The notes: a model not told the origin generated them from the sequence alone. A stretch of DNA of 64,000 nucleotides from Zunongwangia endophytica (GCF_030409505.1 NZ_JAUFPZ010000002.1:3231501-3295500), one strand, 5' to 3'. Positions 8,530 through 18,473 are shown, numbered from the stretch's first letter. A program made the numbers and translations.

Positions 8530-10902
8530 TTACTCTGTTTTAATGTTTTTAACCGGATTGGATAAAGCGGCTTTTATGGCTTGTGAGCTAATTGTTATAA
8601 GAGCTATTAATAAAGTTAATGTTCCGGCGCCTGCAAAAATCCACCAGTCGAGATTTGTTTTGTATGCAAAGTTTTGCAACCAAGACTGCATGAAATACCA
8701 TCCAGTAGGAATGGCAATAATGCAGGAGATCACAATTAATTTTAAAAAATCTTTAGAAAGTAAAGATGTGATTTGGCTAACCGAGGCACCTAAAATTTTA
8801 CGAATTCCGATTTCTCTTTTTTTAAGTTGTGCAGTATATGTAGTTAAGCCAAATAAGCCCAGGCAGGAAACGAAAATGGCCAATATCGAGAAGATTTTAA
8901 AAAGCTTGCCTGTTCTTATATCGTCCCGGTAGATGGTTTCATATTGCGCATCTAAAAATGAATATTGAAAAGGAAAACCAGGATTATAGATATTCCAAAT
9001 ATCTTCAATGGCAGCTAAGCTTTCTGAAATATCACCATTAATAGTTTTGATATATATTCGATAAGGATCGGGATCATAATACATTATTGCAGGAGCAATT
9101 TGATGCTTCATAGAAGCAAAATTGAAGTCCTGTACCACTCCTGCAATAATGCCTTTGGTTTCCCAAAGTTCGAAACTCTTACCAATAGGATCTTCGATTC
9201 CAGCTTGTTTAACAGCCGTTTCATTTAGAATAAAATGTACAGAATCTTCTGCCCTTCCTTTAAAATTTTCCCCAGCTAATAGCTTCATTTTCATGATTGG
9301 GATAAAGCTTTCGTCGATACCGATAGGATGTACGATAAAATCAGTTTGGGGATCTTTGCCATCCCAATTCGTATCGGCAGTAGTCGAGCCTTGATTCACA
9401 ATATTATCACTGGTAAAAGCTACACTAACAATACCAGATAAATTTTCAACCTGATTAGCGACAGTCTCTTTATGCGACCGCATCTCTGAAGGCATATTAA
9501 ATGTTAGAACTTGAGAACGATCATAACCAGGGTTTTTACTAGTAATAAAATCCAGTTGTTTCCCAATGATGATCGTACTGATAATAAGTATTACTGAAAA
9601 TGAAAATTGAAGACAAACCAAAATTTTCCTAAATGTGCCTGCGCCTACACCGGTTACAATATTTCCTTTTATTGCCTCCAGTGGTTTAAAGGAAGACAAC
9701 AATACCGCCGGATAAATAGAAGAAGCAATTAGGGTGGACACGAATACCATTGAAATCATGGCCCACAACTCGGCATCCATAAAGCTAAAGGTAATTTGCT
9801 TTCCGGAAATCGAATTAAATGAAGGTGCTAGTAAATAGATTAGTACAATAGCTAAAACTATAGCCAATAAAAAGAAAATGCAGGATTCGATAATAAATTG
9901 AATAAAAAGCTGACTTCTGTCTGCACCTATCAATTTTCGAAGACTTACTTCTTTAGCTCTCTGTATTGATCTCGCGGTGTTGAGGTTTACATAATTTATG
10001 CAAGCAATACATAGAATTAGGATCAAAACAATCCCAAAGATGCGTACGGTTTTTATATTAGTAGGATCTCCACTATTGCTATACAAATTCATTTGCTGAA
10101 TGGGTTGAAGATAATAGGCATCCCCTTTTTCAGACTGAATAGCATTTCGATCTTTTGCTTTTTGAATTTGAGTTAGCTTCTGAGTCACATTTTCAACTGA
10201 AGCTTTATTCTTTAACTTTAAATAGGTAATAAAATTGAAGTTTCCCCAATCACTGTCCATAGATTTCCAATAGACGTTTCCTTCATATTGTTCAGCAAAA
10301 ATAGTTAGCGGAAAAAATAGCTCGTAATCCAAACTTGTATTGCTGGGAAGATCTTCTATTATTCCTGTTACGATAAAAGGGTTCTCATAATCGGCTGTGA
10401 TGGTTTTGCCAATGGCTTTAATAGTTCCAAAATATTTTTTAGCAGCTTTTTCTGTAATGACTACTGTATTATTTCCTGAAAATGGAGCAGATAGATTTCC
10501 TTCAATAAACTTCAGATTAAAAAAAGAGAAAAATTCAGGATCGACCATAGCTCCACCGTTGGCTTCAAACTTATTAGAGGAACTACTGAAAATGCGGTAA
10601 CCGTAAAAATCTCTTAGCCTAACTGCATTTTCTACTTCAGGAACTTCATTTTTTGCATAATAGGCTACAGGTCCAACGGATACTCCCCAGGTTTGTTTGT
10701 TTTCGCCACTACTTAAATTACTCGAAACCCTATAGATATGATCGGCCTCACCAATTTCATTATAGCTTAATTCCGCATTAATCCATACCGCGATAAAAAT
10801 AGCTACGCAAAGCCCAAGCGATAAACCTACTAAGCTTAAGCCATTATAAAACTTAGACTTCCAAAGGTTTCTCCAAGCTGATTTTAGATAAATTTTAAAC
10901 AT
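8530..10902 (-). CDS. FtsX/MacB-type ABC transporter permease, 790 aa
   Basis: A permease paralogue beginning MFKIYLKSAWRNLWKSK and ending NPVKNIKTE. Helix 1 spans about residues 20-42, the second helix begins near 283, and the last three helices lie between about 670 and 780. Coupling motifs are KEVSLRKLIGA in the first half and REIGIRKILGA in the second; the first is the most divergent of the array. It sits between two paralogues with gaps of 3 and 22 bases. It likely needs the single upstream MacB-type ATPase for energy. Function beyond the family is not visible. Confidence 0.92.
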   Translation of the reverse strand: MFKIYLKSAWRNLWKSKFYNGLSLVGLSLGLCVAIFIAVWINAELSYNEIGEADHIYRVSSNLSSGENKQTWGVSVGPVAYYAKNEVPEVENAVRLRDFYGYRIFSSSSNKFEANGGAMVDPEFFSFFNLKFIEGNLSAPFSGNNTVVITEKAAKKYFGTIKAIGKTITADYENPFIVTGIIEDLPSNTSLDYELFFPLTIFAEQYEGNVYWKSMDSDWGNFNFITYLKLKNKASVENVTQKLTQIQKAKDRNAIQSEKGDAYYLQPIQQMNLYSNSGDPTNIKTVRIFGIVLILILCIACINYVNLNTARSIQRAKEVSLRKLIGADRSQLFIQFIIESCIFFLLAIVLAIVLIYLLAPSFNSISGKQITFSFMDAELWAMISMVFVSTLIASSIYPAVLLSSFKPLEAIKGNIVTGVGAGTFRKILVCLQFSFSVILIISTIIIGKQLDFITSKNPGYDRSQVLTFNMPSEMRSHKETVANQVENLSGIVSVAFTSDNIVNQGSTTADTNWDGKDPQTDFIVHPIGIDESFIPIMKMKLLAGENFKGRAEDSVHFILNETAVKQAGIEDPIGKSFELWETKGIIAGVVQDFNFASMKHQIAPAIMYYDPDPYRIYIKTINGDISESLAAIEDIWNIYNPGFPFQYSFLDAQYETIYRDDIRTGKLFKIFSILAIFVSCLGLFGLTTYTAQLKKREIGIRKILGASVSQITSLLSKDFLKLIVISCIIAIPTGWYFMQSWLQNFAYKTNLDWWIFAGAGTLTLLIALITISSQAIKAALSNPVKNIKTE

Positions 10903-10924
10903 ATCTTACGTTTTGATTGATGAC

Positions 10925-13312
10925 TTACTCGGTTCTTAATGATTTTACAGGATTGGCAATTGCAGCTTTTATGGCTTGGAAGCTTACGGTGAGCATGGCT
11001 ATACCAATAGCAAGTATTCCTGCTACGGCAAAAATCCACACCGGTATATCGATTCTATAAGCAAAATCCTGTAACCAGTTTTGCATGCCGTACCAGGCTA
11101 TTGGTACTGCTATTAAGAATGCAATTCCTACGAGTTTTATAAATTCTTTAGAAAGTAAATTGACAATGCCCGGTACACTTGCCCCTACAATTTTGCGAAT
11201 TCCAATCTCACGACGGCGCTGTTTTGTACTATACGAAGCCAGACCCAAAAGCCCCAGACATGATATAAAAATCGCCAAAACCGCAAAGTTTAGAAAGAGA
11301 TTGCTAAAACGCTGTTCTGCACGATATTGTCTGTCAAAAAACTCATCTAAAAAGTAATACTCAAAATGGGTATTTGGCATAAAACGTTTCCACGATTTTT
11401 CAACGTAAGCTAAGGTCTCTGATACATTAGATGGTGAAATTTTTAGCGTTAATAATCTGGATTGCTTAGTATCATAAACAAAGCTTAAAGGCTCTATTTG
11501 ATTTTGTAGCGAAGCTGAATGAAAATTAGCCACAACCCCTACAATATGACCTTTTTTACCCCATTGATCAAAAGATGCACCTAGCGCCTTTTCTGCACTG
11601 GAGTAACCCAATAAATCCACTACCTTTTCATTTACAATTAGCGCTTGAGTACTGTCACTGGCAAATTCTCTTGAGAAATTTCTCCCTGCAATAAGGTTTA
11701 TATCCAGTTGATCAAGATAGGTGTCGTCAATGACGTACCGGTCTACTGTAAGGGTTTGATCCTGCCCCTGACTATTCTGCATAATTGATAATGCAGAGCT
11801 ATTTTCCCCGCCGCCGCCGGGAACAGTTGATCCTTTTCCTATTGAGATGATATTGGGATTAGTCTTTAAATAATCGGCCAGCAATTGTTGTTTAGCATTG
11901 TTATCTGTGTCTAAAACCAGTAAGCGATCTTTAGCAAAACCAAGATTCTGACTTTGCATGAAATGCATTTGATTGTAAATAATCAAGGTGCCTATTATCA
12001 AAATAATTGAAACCGAAAACTGGCTTACCACAAGGGCTTTTCTCAAAAACCCACCGCTTCGGGTAGTTGAAAATTTGCCTTTAAGAACGCTTACTGGTCT
12101 AAATGAGGAAAGGACGAGTGCGGGATACGTACCTGCCGCTAAACCAATTGCCAGTGCAATCCCAAAAAATAGTCCTACATAACTCCAGTTTGAAAATATG
12201 CCAAGGGCTACTGCTTGTCCTGCGAGTGTATTAAAATAAGGCAAAGCCAGCGTAGCAAGTGCAATCCCCAGTATAAATGCCAATATAGTGATGATAAGAG
12301 ACTCACCCACAAACTGCAACATCAATTGCTTTTTTTGCGCCCCTATGACTTTTCGGATACCTACTTCCTTAGCGCGCTCTACAGATCTAGCTGTAGTCAA
12401 GTTGATGAAATTAATGCCTGCAATAAGCAATATAAATAGTGCTACAACACCAAAGATGTAAACGTTGTTTATGTTAGGGATTCCGCTTCCAATGCGAGTA
12501 GAATAGAGATAGATGTCTGCAATAGGCTCCATATCCTGCTTGATAAATAAATTTGAAGCTTTCATCTTTTCACCATCTACTTCTTCCAGATACGCATTGA
12601 TTTTTGAAACTAGTTTTGTTGGGTTTGCCTGTTCTGATAGAAGCATATAGCCTCTGGGCTCGTAGTTCGCCCAGGATTCATCAAGGCTAGGATCTATGAT
12701 TTTGGTAAAGGTTGACAACGATAGTAAGTAATCTGCCTGAATCTGAGTGTTTTTTGGAAGGTCTTCCATGACTCCTGTTATCTGAGCCGTATACTCGCCA
12801 TTCATTATCTTGAGACTTTTACCTAAAGGATTTTCTGAACCAAAGTATTTTTGAGCTCCTGTCTGGCTCAATACCAAACTTAAGGGTGCCCGAAGCGCCT
12901 CATCAGGATTTCCTTTTAAAAGCTTTAAATCAAAAATCTTAAAAAAAGTAGAGTCAGCAGCCAGTGCGCGCTTTTCTACAAAATTCTCAGCCCCTTTCTG
13001 GATACTCAGATCCATATCATCAATTCGAGTAGAATAGATGATCTCTGGGAACTGCGGTGTTATTTTTCCAAGAACGCTCCAGTCTACTACAGGTATTTGA
13101 TACGAATCTGAAGGTGTTTTTAAATCGCTTACCAGCATATAAATACGTTCCTTTTTTGGAAACATCGTATCATAGCTCAGTTCAAATCCTACGTATAAAA
13201 GGATTAAAAAAGCTGCAGCCATTCCTACCGCCAGGCCACCTATGTTTAAAAAAGAAAACCCACGGTGTCTCCACAAATTCCTAAAAGCGATTTTAAAATA
13301 ATTTTTAAGCAT
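10925..13312 (-). CDS. FtsX/MacB-type ABC transporter permease, 795 aa
   Basis: The first permease of the array, 88 bases downstream of the ATPase gene. It starts MLKNYFKIAFRNLWRHRG and ends NPVKSLRTE. Helix 1 is at about residues 20-42, the first periplasmic domain runs to about 283, and helices 2-4 follow. The second half has the same plan with helices near 435, 670, 720 and 760. Coupling motifs KEVGIRKVIGA and REIGIRKIVGA are intact. Position next to the ATPase makes it the likeliest direct partner, but nothing in the sequence excludes that all six permeases share it. Substrate unknown. Confidence 0.93.
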   Translation of the reverse strand: MLKNYFKIAFRNLWRHRGFSFLNIGGLAVGMAAAFLILLYVGFELSYDTMFPKKERIYMLVSDLKTPSDSYQIPVVDWSVLGKITPQFPEIIYSTRIDDMDLSIQKGAENFVEKRALAADSTFFKIFDLKLLKGNPDEALRAPLSLVLSQTGAQKYFGSENPLGKSLKIMNGEYTAQITGVMEDLPKNTQIQADYLLSLSTFTKIIDPSLDESWANYEPRGYMLLSEQANPTKLVSKINAYLEEVDGEKMKASNLFIKQDMEPIADIYLYSTRIGSGIPNINNVYIFGVVALFILLIAGINFINLTTARSVERAKEVGIRKVIGAQKKQLMLQFVGESLIITILAFILGIALATLALPYFNTLAGQAVALGIFSNWSYVGLFFGIALAIGLAAGTYPALVLSSFRPVSVLKGKFSTTRSGGFLRKALVVSQFSVSIILIIGTLIIYNQMHFMQSQNLGFAKDRLLVLDTDNNAKQQLLADYLKTNPNIISIGKGSTVPGGGGENSSALSIMQNSQGQDQTLTVDRYVIDDTYLDQLDINLIAGRNFSREFASDSTQALIVNEKVVDLLGYSSAEKALGASFDQWGKKGHIVGVVANFHSASLQNQIEPLSFVYDTKQSRLLTLKISPSNVSETLAYVEKSWKRFMPNTHFEYYFLDEFFDRQYRAEQRFSNLFLNFAVLAIFISCLGLLGLASYSTKQRRREIGIRKIVGASVPGIVNLLSKEFIKLVGIAFLIAVPIAWYGMQNWLQDFAYRIDIPVWIFAVAGILAIGIAMLTVSFQAIKAAIANPVKSLRTE

Positions 13313-13400
13313 ATCAGATAAATTGAAGAGAATGATGAAATCCCAATTTTGTTGTTTTTTGATTCCGTTTTAAGCCGATTGATGAATGACCCATTGACGA

Positions 13401-14090
13401 TTAATGTTTGTACTCTGCTAATACATTTTCGGTAACTTTTTGTCCGTCTAACATTCTTATAATACGATGACTGTATTTTGCGTCGTGTTCGCTGTGCGTT
13501 ACCATGATGATGGTGGTTCCCGCTTCGTTAAGCTCTGTAAGCAAATCCATTACTTCATTACCATTACTACTATCCAGGTTTCCGGTAGGCTCATCGGCAA
13601 GAATTAATTTTGGATTATTCACTACAGCACGAGCTACTGCTACACGCTGTTGTTGCCCTCCCGATAGTTGCTGCGGGAAATGCTTTCTACGATGCATAAT
13701 CTGCATTTTCTCTAATACTTGGTGTACGCGTTCTTTACGCTCTGCCGGTTTAACGCCGGTATAAATAAGCGGAAGTTCTACATTTTCGAACACGCTAAGC
13801 TCGTCGATAAGATTGAAACTCTGGAAAACAAATCCGATATTATGCTTTCTAAGATTAGCACGTTTACGCTCATTGAATCCCGCAACTTCGATTCCGTTGA
13901 AGATGTAGCTTCCGCCATCGGGATCATCTAAAAGCCCTAAAATATTAAGTAAGGTCGATTTTCCGCAACCCGATGGACCCATTACCGAAACGAATTCACC
14001 TTCTCTTACTTCAAAAGAAAGTTTATTAATAGCGATGGTCTGTACTTCGTCTGTGCGATAAAACTTTTCGAGATCTGTAATTTTTATCAT
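13401..14090 (-). CDS. MacB/LolD-type ABC transporter ATP-binding protein
   Basis: A 229-residue cytoplasmic ATPase that should energise the permeases downstream. Visible motifs are Walker A GPSGCGKST (about 38-46), Q-loop, signature LSGGQQQRVAVARA (about 141-154), Walker B ILADEPTGNLDS (about 160-171) and the H-loop histidine in VTHSEHD. The PTGNLDS form is typical of the MacB/LolD/FtsE group. It is the only ATPase in the operon while at least six permeases follow. It lies 42 bases after the adaptor gene. This is free-standing, unlike E. coli MacB where ATPase and permease are fused. Confidence 0.95.
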   Translation of the reverse strand: MIKITDLEKFYRTDEVQTIAINKLSFEVREGEFVSVMGPSGCGKSTLLNILGLLDDPDGGSYIFNGIEVAGFNERKRANLRKHNIGFVFQSFNLIDELSVFENVELPLIYTGVKPAERKERVHQVLEKMQIMHRRKHFPQQLSGGQQQRVAVARAVVNNPKLILADEPTGNLDSSNGNEVMDLLTELNEAGTTIIMVTHSEHDAKYSHRIIRMLDGQKVTENVLAEYKH

Positions 14091-14132
14091 GATGAATGTA
14101 TTTGTTCTGAATCTTATTTTTATAATATTACT

Positions 14133-15386
14133 TTAATCTTTCAATACCAGTTCCTGAATATCTTCATAATTACTATAGCTTGAAGTAATTACTTTATCTC
14201 CTGGTTCTAAACCTGAAAGTACTTCGTAATATTCGGTATTTTGGCTTCCCAACTGGATAGCGGTTTTGTAGGCAGTAGTCCCATCTTCGCTAACTTTAAA
14301 AATCCAATTTCCGCCGGTTTCCTGAAAAAATCCGCCCTTCGGAATTAAAACGGCTTCTTTTTCCTGACTTAATGCTACTCGAATTTGCAGGCTTTGCCCA
14401 CGTCTTATTTTCTCTGGAGCATTTTCAAGAAAACTCATATCTACCTGGAATCGTCCATTAGCTACCTGCGTGTAAACCTTTTTAATTTCGAGTGTATATT
14501 CTTTACCATCAAAATTAAAAGTTCCTTGTTGCCCAGCGTAGATTCTGGAGATATAATGTTCATCAACATCAACCCTTACCTTGTAACCACTTATCACATC
14601 GATTTGTCCCAAGCGCTCTCCTTTAGATTTGGATTGGCCAATTTCAGCATCTAAAGAAGTAAGTTGTCCGTCTACTGGGGCTTTTACTACTAAGTCTTCT
14701 ACCTTTTTACGCATTAGCTCTAGAGCCATTCTCGTTTTTTCGTAGGATTCACGTACCTGTATATTTTCTTGTTTTGAAGATATCGAATCTTGTTGGAGTA
14801 CCCTTTCGGTTAGGGCTAAGCGATCCTTCTGGTAATTGTAATTATTTCTGGTTTCTAAATATTCTTGTTCTGCTATTACGCCTTTTTCAAAAAGCTTTTT
14901 ATTCAATTTATATTTTCTTTCCGCTTCTCTTAAACTACTTTTTACTTCGGTTAACTGATTTAATTTATTGATCGTATTCTCACGAGAAGCATTTTGAGTC
15001 CGCTGTATTTGAGTCAAAAGGTCGTAAACAGTCGTTTCCTGATTAACTAAACTCAATTCTAAATCGGTATTCGATAATTTAAGAATGGGATCTCCTTTTT
15101 TCATCATGGCGCCATCCTCCACAAATTTTTCTTCCACTCGTCCTCCTTCAATTGCATCCAGATAGATAGTAGTGATAGGCATTACAACACCATTTACAGG
15201 AATATTTTCCTGAAAAATATCCTGAGCAACAGCGCTAATACTAATACGTTCTTTTTCAACATTTAGTTTAGAGCTGCCACTAGAGGAAAGCAGTACAAAT
15301 ACAATTAGGCTTACTAAAAGTATTCCACCAATAAACATGGCAATTCTTTGTGGAGTAAATCGTTTTTTTGGTATTGGTATATCCAT
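14133..15386 (-). CDS. HlyD/MacA-family periplasmic adaptor subunit
   Basis: A 417-residue membrane-fusion protein and the first gene of the transporter operon. It has an N-terminal signal anchor at about residues 16-36, a biotinyl-lipoyl-like half (about 65-100), a long alpha-helical hairpin with coiled-coil character (about 125-235), the returning lipoyl half (VVKAPVDGQLTSLDAEIGQ region) and beta-barrel and membrane-proximal domains to the end. Adaptors of this family link an inner-membrane ABC permease to an outer-membrane TolC channel. No TolC-like gene is in the window; it could lie beyond position 1. Start chosen at ATG 15384-15386. Confidence 0.93.
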   Translation of the reverse strand: MDIPIPKKRFTPQRIAMFIGGILLVSLIVFVLLSSSGSSKLNVEKERISISAVAQDIFQENIPVNGVVMPITTIYLDAIEGGRVEEKFVEDGAMMKKGDPILKLSNTDLELSLVNQETTVYDLLTQIQRTQNASRENTINKLNQLTEVKSSLREAERKYKLNKKLFEKGVIAEQEYLETRNNYNYQKDRLALTERVLQQDSISSKQENIQVRESYEKTRMALELMRKKVEDLVVKAPVDGQLTSLDAEIGQSKSKGERLGQIDVISGYKVRVDVDEHYISRIYAGQQGTFNFDGKEYTLEIKKVYTQVANGRFQVDMSFLENAPEKIRRGQSLQIRVALSQEKEAVLIPKGGFFQETGGNWIFKVSEDGTTAYKTAIQLGSQNTEYYEVLSGLEPGDKVITSSYSNYEDIQELVLKD

Positions 15387-15478
15387 TTAAAATGAAATTC
15401 TAAAGATTATGATGCTAATTTTTCTATTAGGTTGTCATAATGATGCCAAAATCATAAATCTCTAGTAATTAGTAATAT

Positions 15479-15492
15479 ATAATTTTGTATTC
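15479..15492 (+). promoter_or_regulatory. Candidate promoter upstream of the response regulator
   Basis: The segment ATAATTTTGTATTC contains TAATTTTG (15480-15487), fitting the Bacteroidota -7 element TAnnTTTG. No good TTTG lies at the -33 spacing. The identical 14 bases recur at 18388-18401 before the small sorting-signal gene. Predicted start site near 15492, leaving a leader of about 120 bases. Confidence 0.4.
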
Positions 15493-15610
15493 AACAAAAA
15501 GTGTTCGGTTTTAAGACACTGTATGTTCGAAAATAATACAACTATAGCGTAGGCTAAATTTCCGAAGACATTTTTATTTATAGGTAACAGAAAGTTGTAA
15601 TATTGTAAGT

Positions 15611-16957
15611 ATGCGACTGAAGAATGCCAACATACTTGTTATAGATGACGATCTAGATGTATTAACTGCATTACGGATCATGTTAAAATCGCTAACCAAT
15701 AAGGTAATTACCGAAAAGAATCCAAATAATATCATTTCGATCTTAGAAAAGGAGAAATTCGATGTTGTGATTTTGGATATGAATTTTAACGGGGTGGTCA
15801 ATACAGGCAACGAAGGCATTTTTTGGCTGAATAAAATAAAGCAGGTCGATCCTAAAATTGATGTCATATTAATTACTGCTTATGCTGATATTGATTTGGC
15901 AATCCGATCCTTAAAAAAGGGAGCTTCAGATTTTATAGTAAAGCCCTGGAAGAATGAGAAAATGATCGAAGCTTTAAAAAAGATCATTGAAAAAAAGTCT
16001 GTAAAACCGCAAATATCAAAGCTTAGTGCTGCCGGAAATAGTATTGTTGGAGAAAGTGAAGAAATGCAGCAGGTTTTTGAAAAGTTGAAAAAAGTAGCAC
16101 CAACCGATGCCAATATTCTTATTCTGGGAGAAAACGGAACCGGGAAAGATCTGGTCGCAAGAGCCCTTCATGATCAATCTTTGCGTAAAAATAAGCCTTT
16201 TGTAAAAGTAGATGTTGGAGCATTAACAGAAAGTTTGTTTGAAAGCGAACTTTTTGGTTATAAAAAGGGCGCCTTTACCGATGCTCGTGAAGATCGAAAA
16301 GGTCGTTTTGAAGCTGCCAACGGTGGGACACTTTTTTTAGATGAGATTGGAAACATTAGTCTGCAACAACAGGCCAGATTACTTAGTGTTCTTCAAAATC
16401 GAACAATTACTCCCTTAGGCGCTAATCAAAGTATTCCAATCGATATTCGATTAATTTGTGCTACAAATTTAGAATTAAGTGACCTTGCCGATGAGAATAC
16501 CTTCAGAAAAGATTTAATCTACAGGATTAATACGGTCGATCTAATAGTGCCTCCACTACGTGATCGCGGCACCGACATTACCTTACTTTCTCGGTATTTT
16601 GCTGATATGTATGCTGAAAAATACTTTAAAGAGCCATTTTCTTTTGAAAAAGATTTTTTCAGTAAATTAAAATCACATTCATTTCCGGGGAATGTTAGGG
16701 AACTTCAATATGTGTTGGAAAGAGCGGTAATTATGGCTGAGGCTGATGTGCTTGCTGCTGAAGATTTGGTGTTTTCAGTATTAGAAAAATCGACAGTTCA
16801 AAATATCGAGCTAAAAGAGACCAATCTGGAAACTGTAGAAAAGCAAACTATTTTGAAGGTGATAGAAAAGAACAAAGGGAACATTTCTAAATCTGCTAAA
16901 GAATTGGGAATTACTCGCGCTGCATTATACCGTAGACTCCATAAATATGATTTATAA
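15611..16957 (+). CDS. Sigma-54-dependent response regulator, NtrC type
   Basis: A 448-residue transcription activator. The receiver domain (about 1-125) has the acidic pocket D12/D13 and phosphoacceptor D56. The AAA+ domain has Walker A GENGTGKD (173-180), the sigma-54 contact loop as GAFTDA (220-225, where most proteobacterial proteins have GAFTGA) and Walker B LFLDEIG (241-247). A Fis-type helix-turn-helix ends the protein (about 410-446). It overlaps the histidine kinase gene by 11 bases and is divergent from the transporter operon, which makes that operon its most likely target (inference). A reader should treat the signal sensed as unknown. Confidence 0.95.
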   Translation: MRLKNANILVIDDDLDVLTALRIMLKSLTNKVITEKNPNNIISILEKEKFDVVILDMNFNGVVNTGNEGIFWLNKIKQVDPKIDVILITAYADIDLAIRSLKKGASDFIVKPWKNEKMIEALKKIIEKKSVKPQISKLSAAGNSIVGESEEMQQVFEKLKKVAPTDANILILGENGTGKDLVARALHDQSLRKNKPFVKVDVGALTESLFESELFGYKKGAFTDAREDRKGRFEAANGGTLFLDEIGNISLQQQARLLSVLQNRTITPLGANQSIPIDIRLICATNLELSDLADENTFRKDLIYRINTVDLIVPPLRDRGTDITLLSRYFADMYAEKYFKEPFSFEKDFFSKLKSHSFPGNVRELQYVLERAVIMAEADVLAAEDLVFSVLEKSTVQNIELKETNLETVEKQTILKVIEKNKGNISKSAKELGITRAALYRRLHKYDL

Positions 16958-18287
16958 AAAATTCAGTTTGGGTCTTTTATTAAGGCTTTTACTATTGCTT
17001 ACAGCATTATGTGCTGTGGCATTTGGGATAAGCCTGGGTCTATTACTTTTGCTGGCAGCTGGATTTTTTTCAGCAATACTTATTTTCTTTAATCTTTATA
17101 AATATATAAGCCGACGTTTTAGCGCAACAGACGATTTTTTTGAATCGGTTAAATACAACGATTTCTCAAGGCGATTTGTAAGCAAAAACGCGCCAGAGGA
17201 TTTTCAAAAACTTCACGTAGGGTTTAATCTAATTAGTGATAAGATACGTGAGATTAATTCGAACAAGGAATCCCAGTATCTTTATCTTCAAAAGATATTA
17301 GAAATGGTTGATGTAGGGATTATTTCTTATAACCAAAAAACCGGTGATGTTCTTTGGGCTAATGAAGCCATCAAAAAAACGCTGAGTATCCCATCTTTTA
17401 AGAATATGAAGTTTCTGAAAAGCCGAAAACCGGAATTGTTCGAAACCGTTTTTGAGATGAGCCATCTTACCGGAAACTCTATTAGTATCAATGTAAACGG
17501 TGAAAAACTAAAAGTTCTTGTTTCTGAAACTGTTTTTTACGAAAATGATCATTCTTTTAAGATCATATTGTTACAGAATATCGACGAAACGTTGAACCAA
17601 AATGAATCTGAAGCATGGAAAAAGCTTTTGAGTGTAATGACACACGAAATTATGAATTCCATAGCGCCAATAGCTTCACTAGCCGATACATTGCAATATC
17701 AGGTAACCGAAAACCTTAAGAATCCTAAAGAAAATGGTTTAGATATTGAAGATTTAAGCGAAGCGATTGGTAGTATAAAGAAACGCAGTGAGGGCTTAAT
17801 GAAATTCGCTAAAACTTATCGTAGTCTTAGCAAAGTGACTCATATTAATCGTGAAACGATTTTTGTTAAGGATTTATTTTCTGCCATAGAACGTTTGATG
17901 AAACCTTCACTGAAATCTCAAGGGATAAAATTACTTTTTGATCTTCCTAGTACACAATTACATATTAAAGCAGATAGCTATCTGATAGAACAAGTTTTAA
18001 TTAACTTAATTGTAAATTCACGCGATGCGCTTCAGGGAATTGAAGGAGGAGAGGTATTGGTAACCGCAAATTCAACCTCAGAAGGTTCGCTTATAAAAGT
18101 GAGCGATAATGGGAATGGCATTCCGCAGGAAATTCAGGAAACCATTTTCGTACCTTTTTTCACCACTAAAAAGAACGGCAGCGGAATAGGTTTGAGCTTA
18201 TGCAAACAAATTATGATGTTACATAAGGGTAAAATTCAAATTTATAGCGAAAAGACGAAAGGAACTTCAATCATTCTTATATTTTAA
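16947..18287 (+). CDS. Two-component sensor histidine kinase, NtrB-like
   Basis: A 446-residue membrane kinase and partner of the overlapping response regulator. Two membrane helices lie in residues about 8-50 with almost no periplasmic loop, followed by a HAMP-like and PAS-like region (about 55-215). The H-box is MTHEIMNSIAP with phosphoacceptor H233, the N-box NLIVNSRDAL, then DNGNGIP and GSGIGLSL. With so little exposed outside the membrane, it probably senses the membrane or a cytoplasmic signal rather than a periplasmic ligand. The pair is a plausible envelope-stress controller of the adjacent exporter (inference). Confidence 0.93.
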   Translation: MIYKKFSLGLLLRLLLLLTALCAVAFGISLGLLLLLAAGFFSAILIFFNLYKYISRRFSATDDFFESVKYNDFSRRFVSKNAPEDFQKLHVGFNLISDKIREINSNKESQYLYLQKILEMVDVGIISYNQKTGDVLWANEAIKKTLSIPSFKNMKFLKSRKPELFETVFEMSHLTGNSISINVNGEKLKVLVSETVFYENDHSFKIILLQNIDETLNQNESEAWKKLLSVMTHEIMNSIAPIASLADTLQYQVTENLKNPKENGLDIEDLSEAIGSIKKRSEGLMKFAKTYRSLSKVTHINRETIFVKDLFSAIERLMKPSLKSQGIKLLFDLPSTQLHIKADSYLIEQVLINLIVNSRDALQGIEGGEVLVTANSTSEGSLIKVSDNGNGIPQEIQETIFVPFFTTKKNGSGIGLSLCKQIMMLHKGKIQIYSEKTKGTSIILIF

Positions 18288-18387
18288 AACACCTTCTTAC
18301 TTACCTCAACAGAAAACGAAATAGTAGAATTTGGACGACTAAACTCGTGCATTCGACGAAAAAAGCCGTCAGAACCGTTTTTAATTA

Positions 18388-18401
18388 ATAATTTTGTATT
18401 C
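18388..18401 (+). promoter_or_regulatory. Candidate promoter sharing 14 bases with the regulator promoter
   Basis: ATAATTTTGTATTC is identical to 15479-15492 and includes TAATTTTG (18389-18396), a match to TAnnTTTG. It lies 72 bases before the start at 18474. No clear -33 TTTG. Confidence 0.4.
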
Positions 18402-18473
18402 GAATGTTAGAACCTTTTGTACACGTTTTACGTTAATATCATTGAATAGATATTGTTTATGTATGGGATTATT

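Noticed and set aside
15430..15460. TGGCAT-containing segment as a sigma-54 promoter for the transporter operon
   Set aside because: The required GC about ten bases after GG is missing (GAC is there), so the match is too weak to call.
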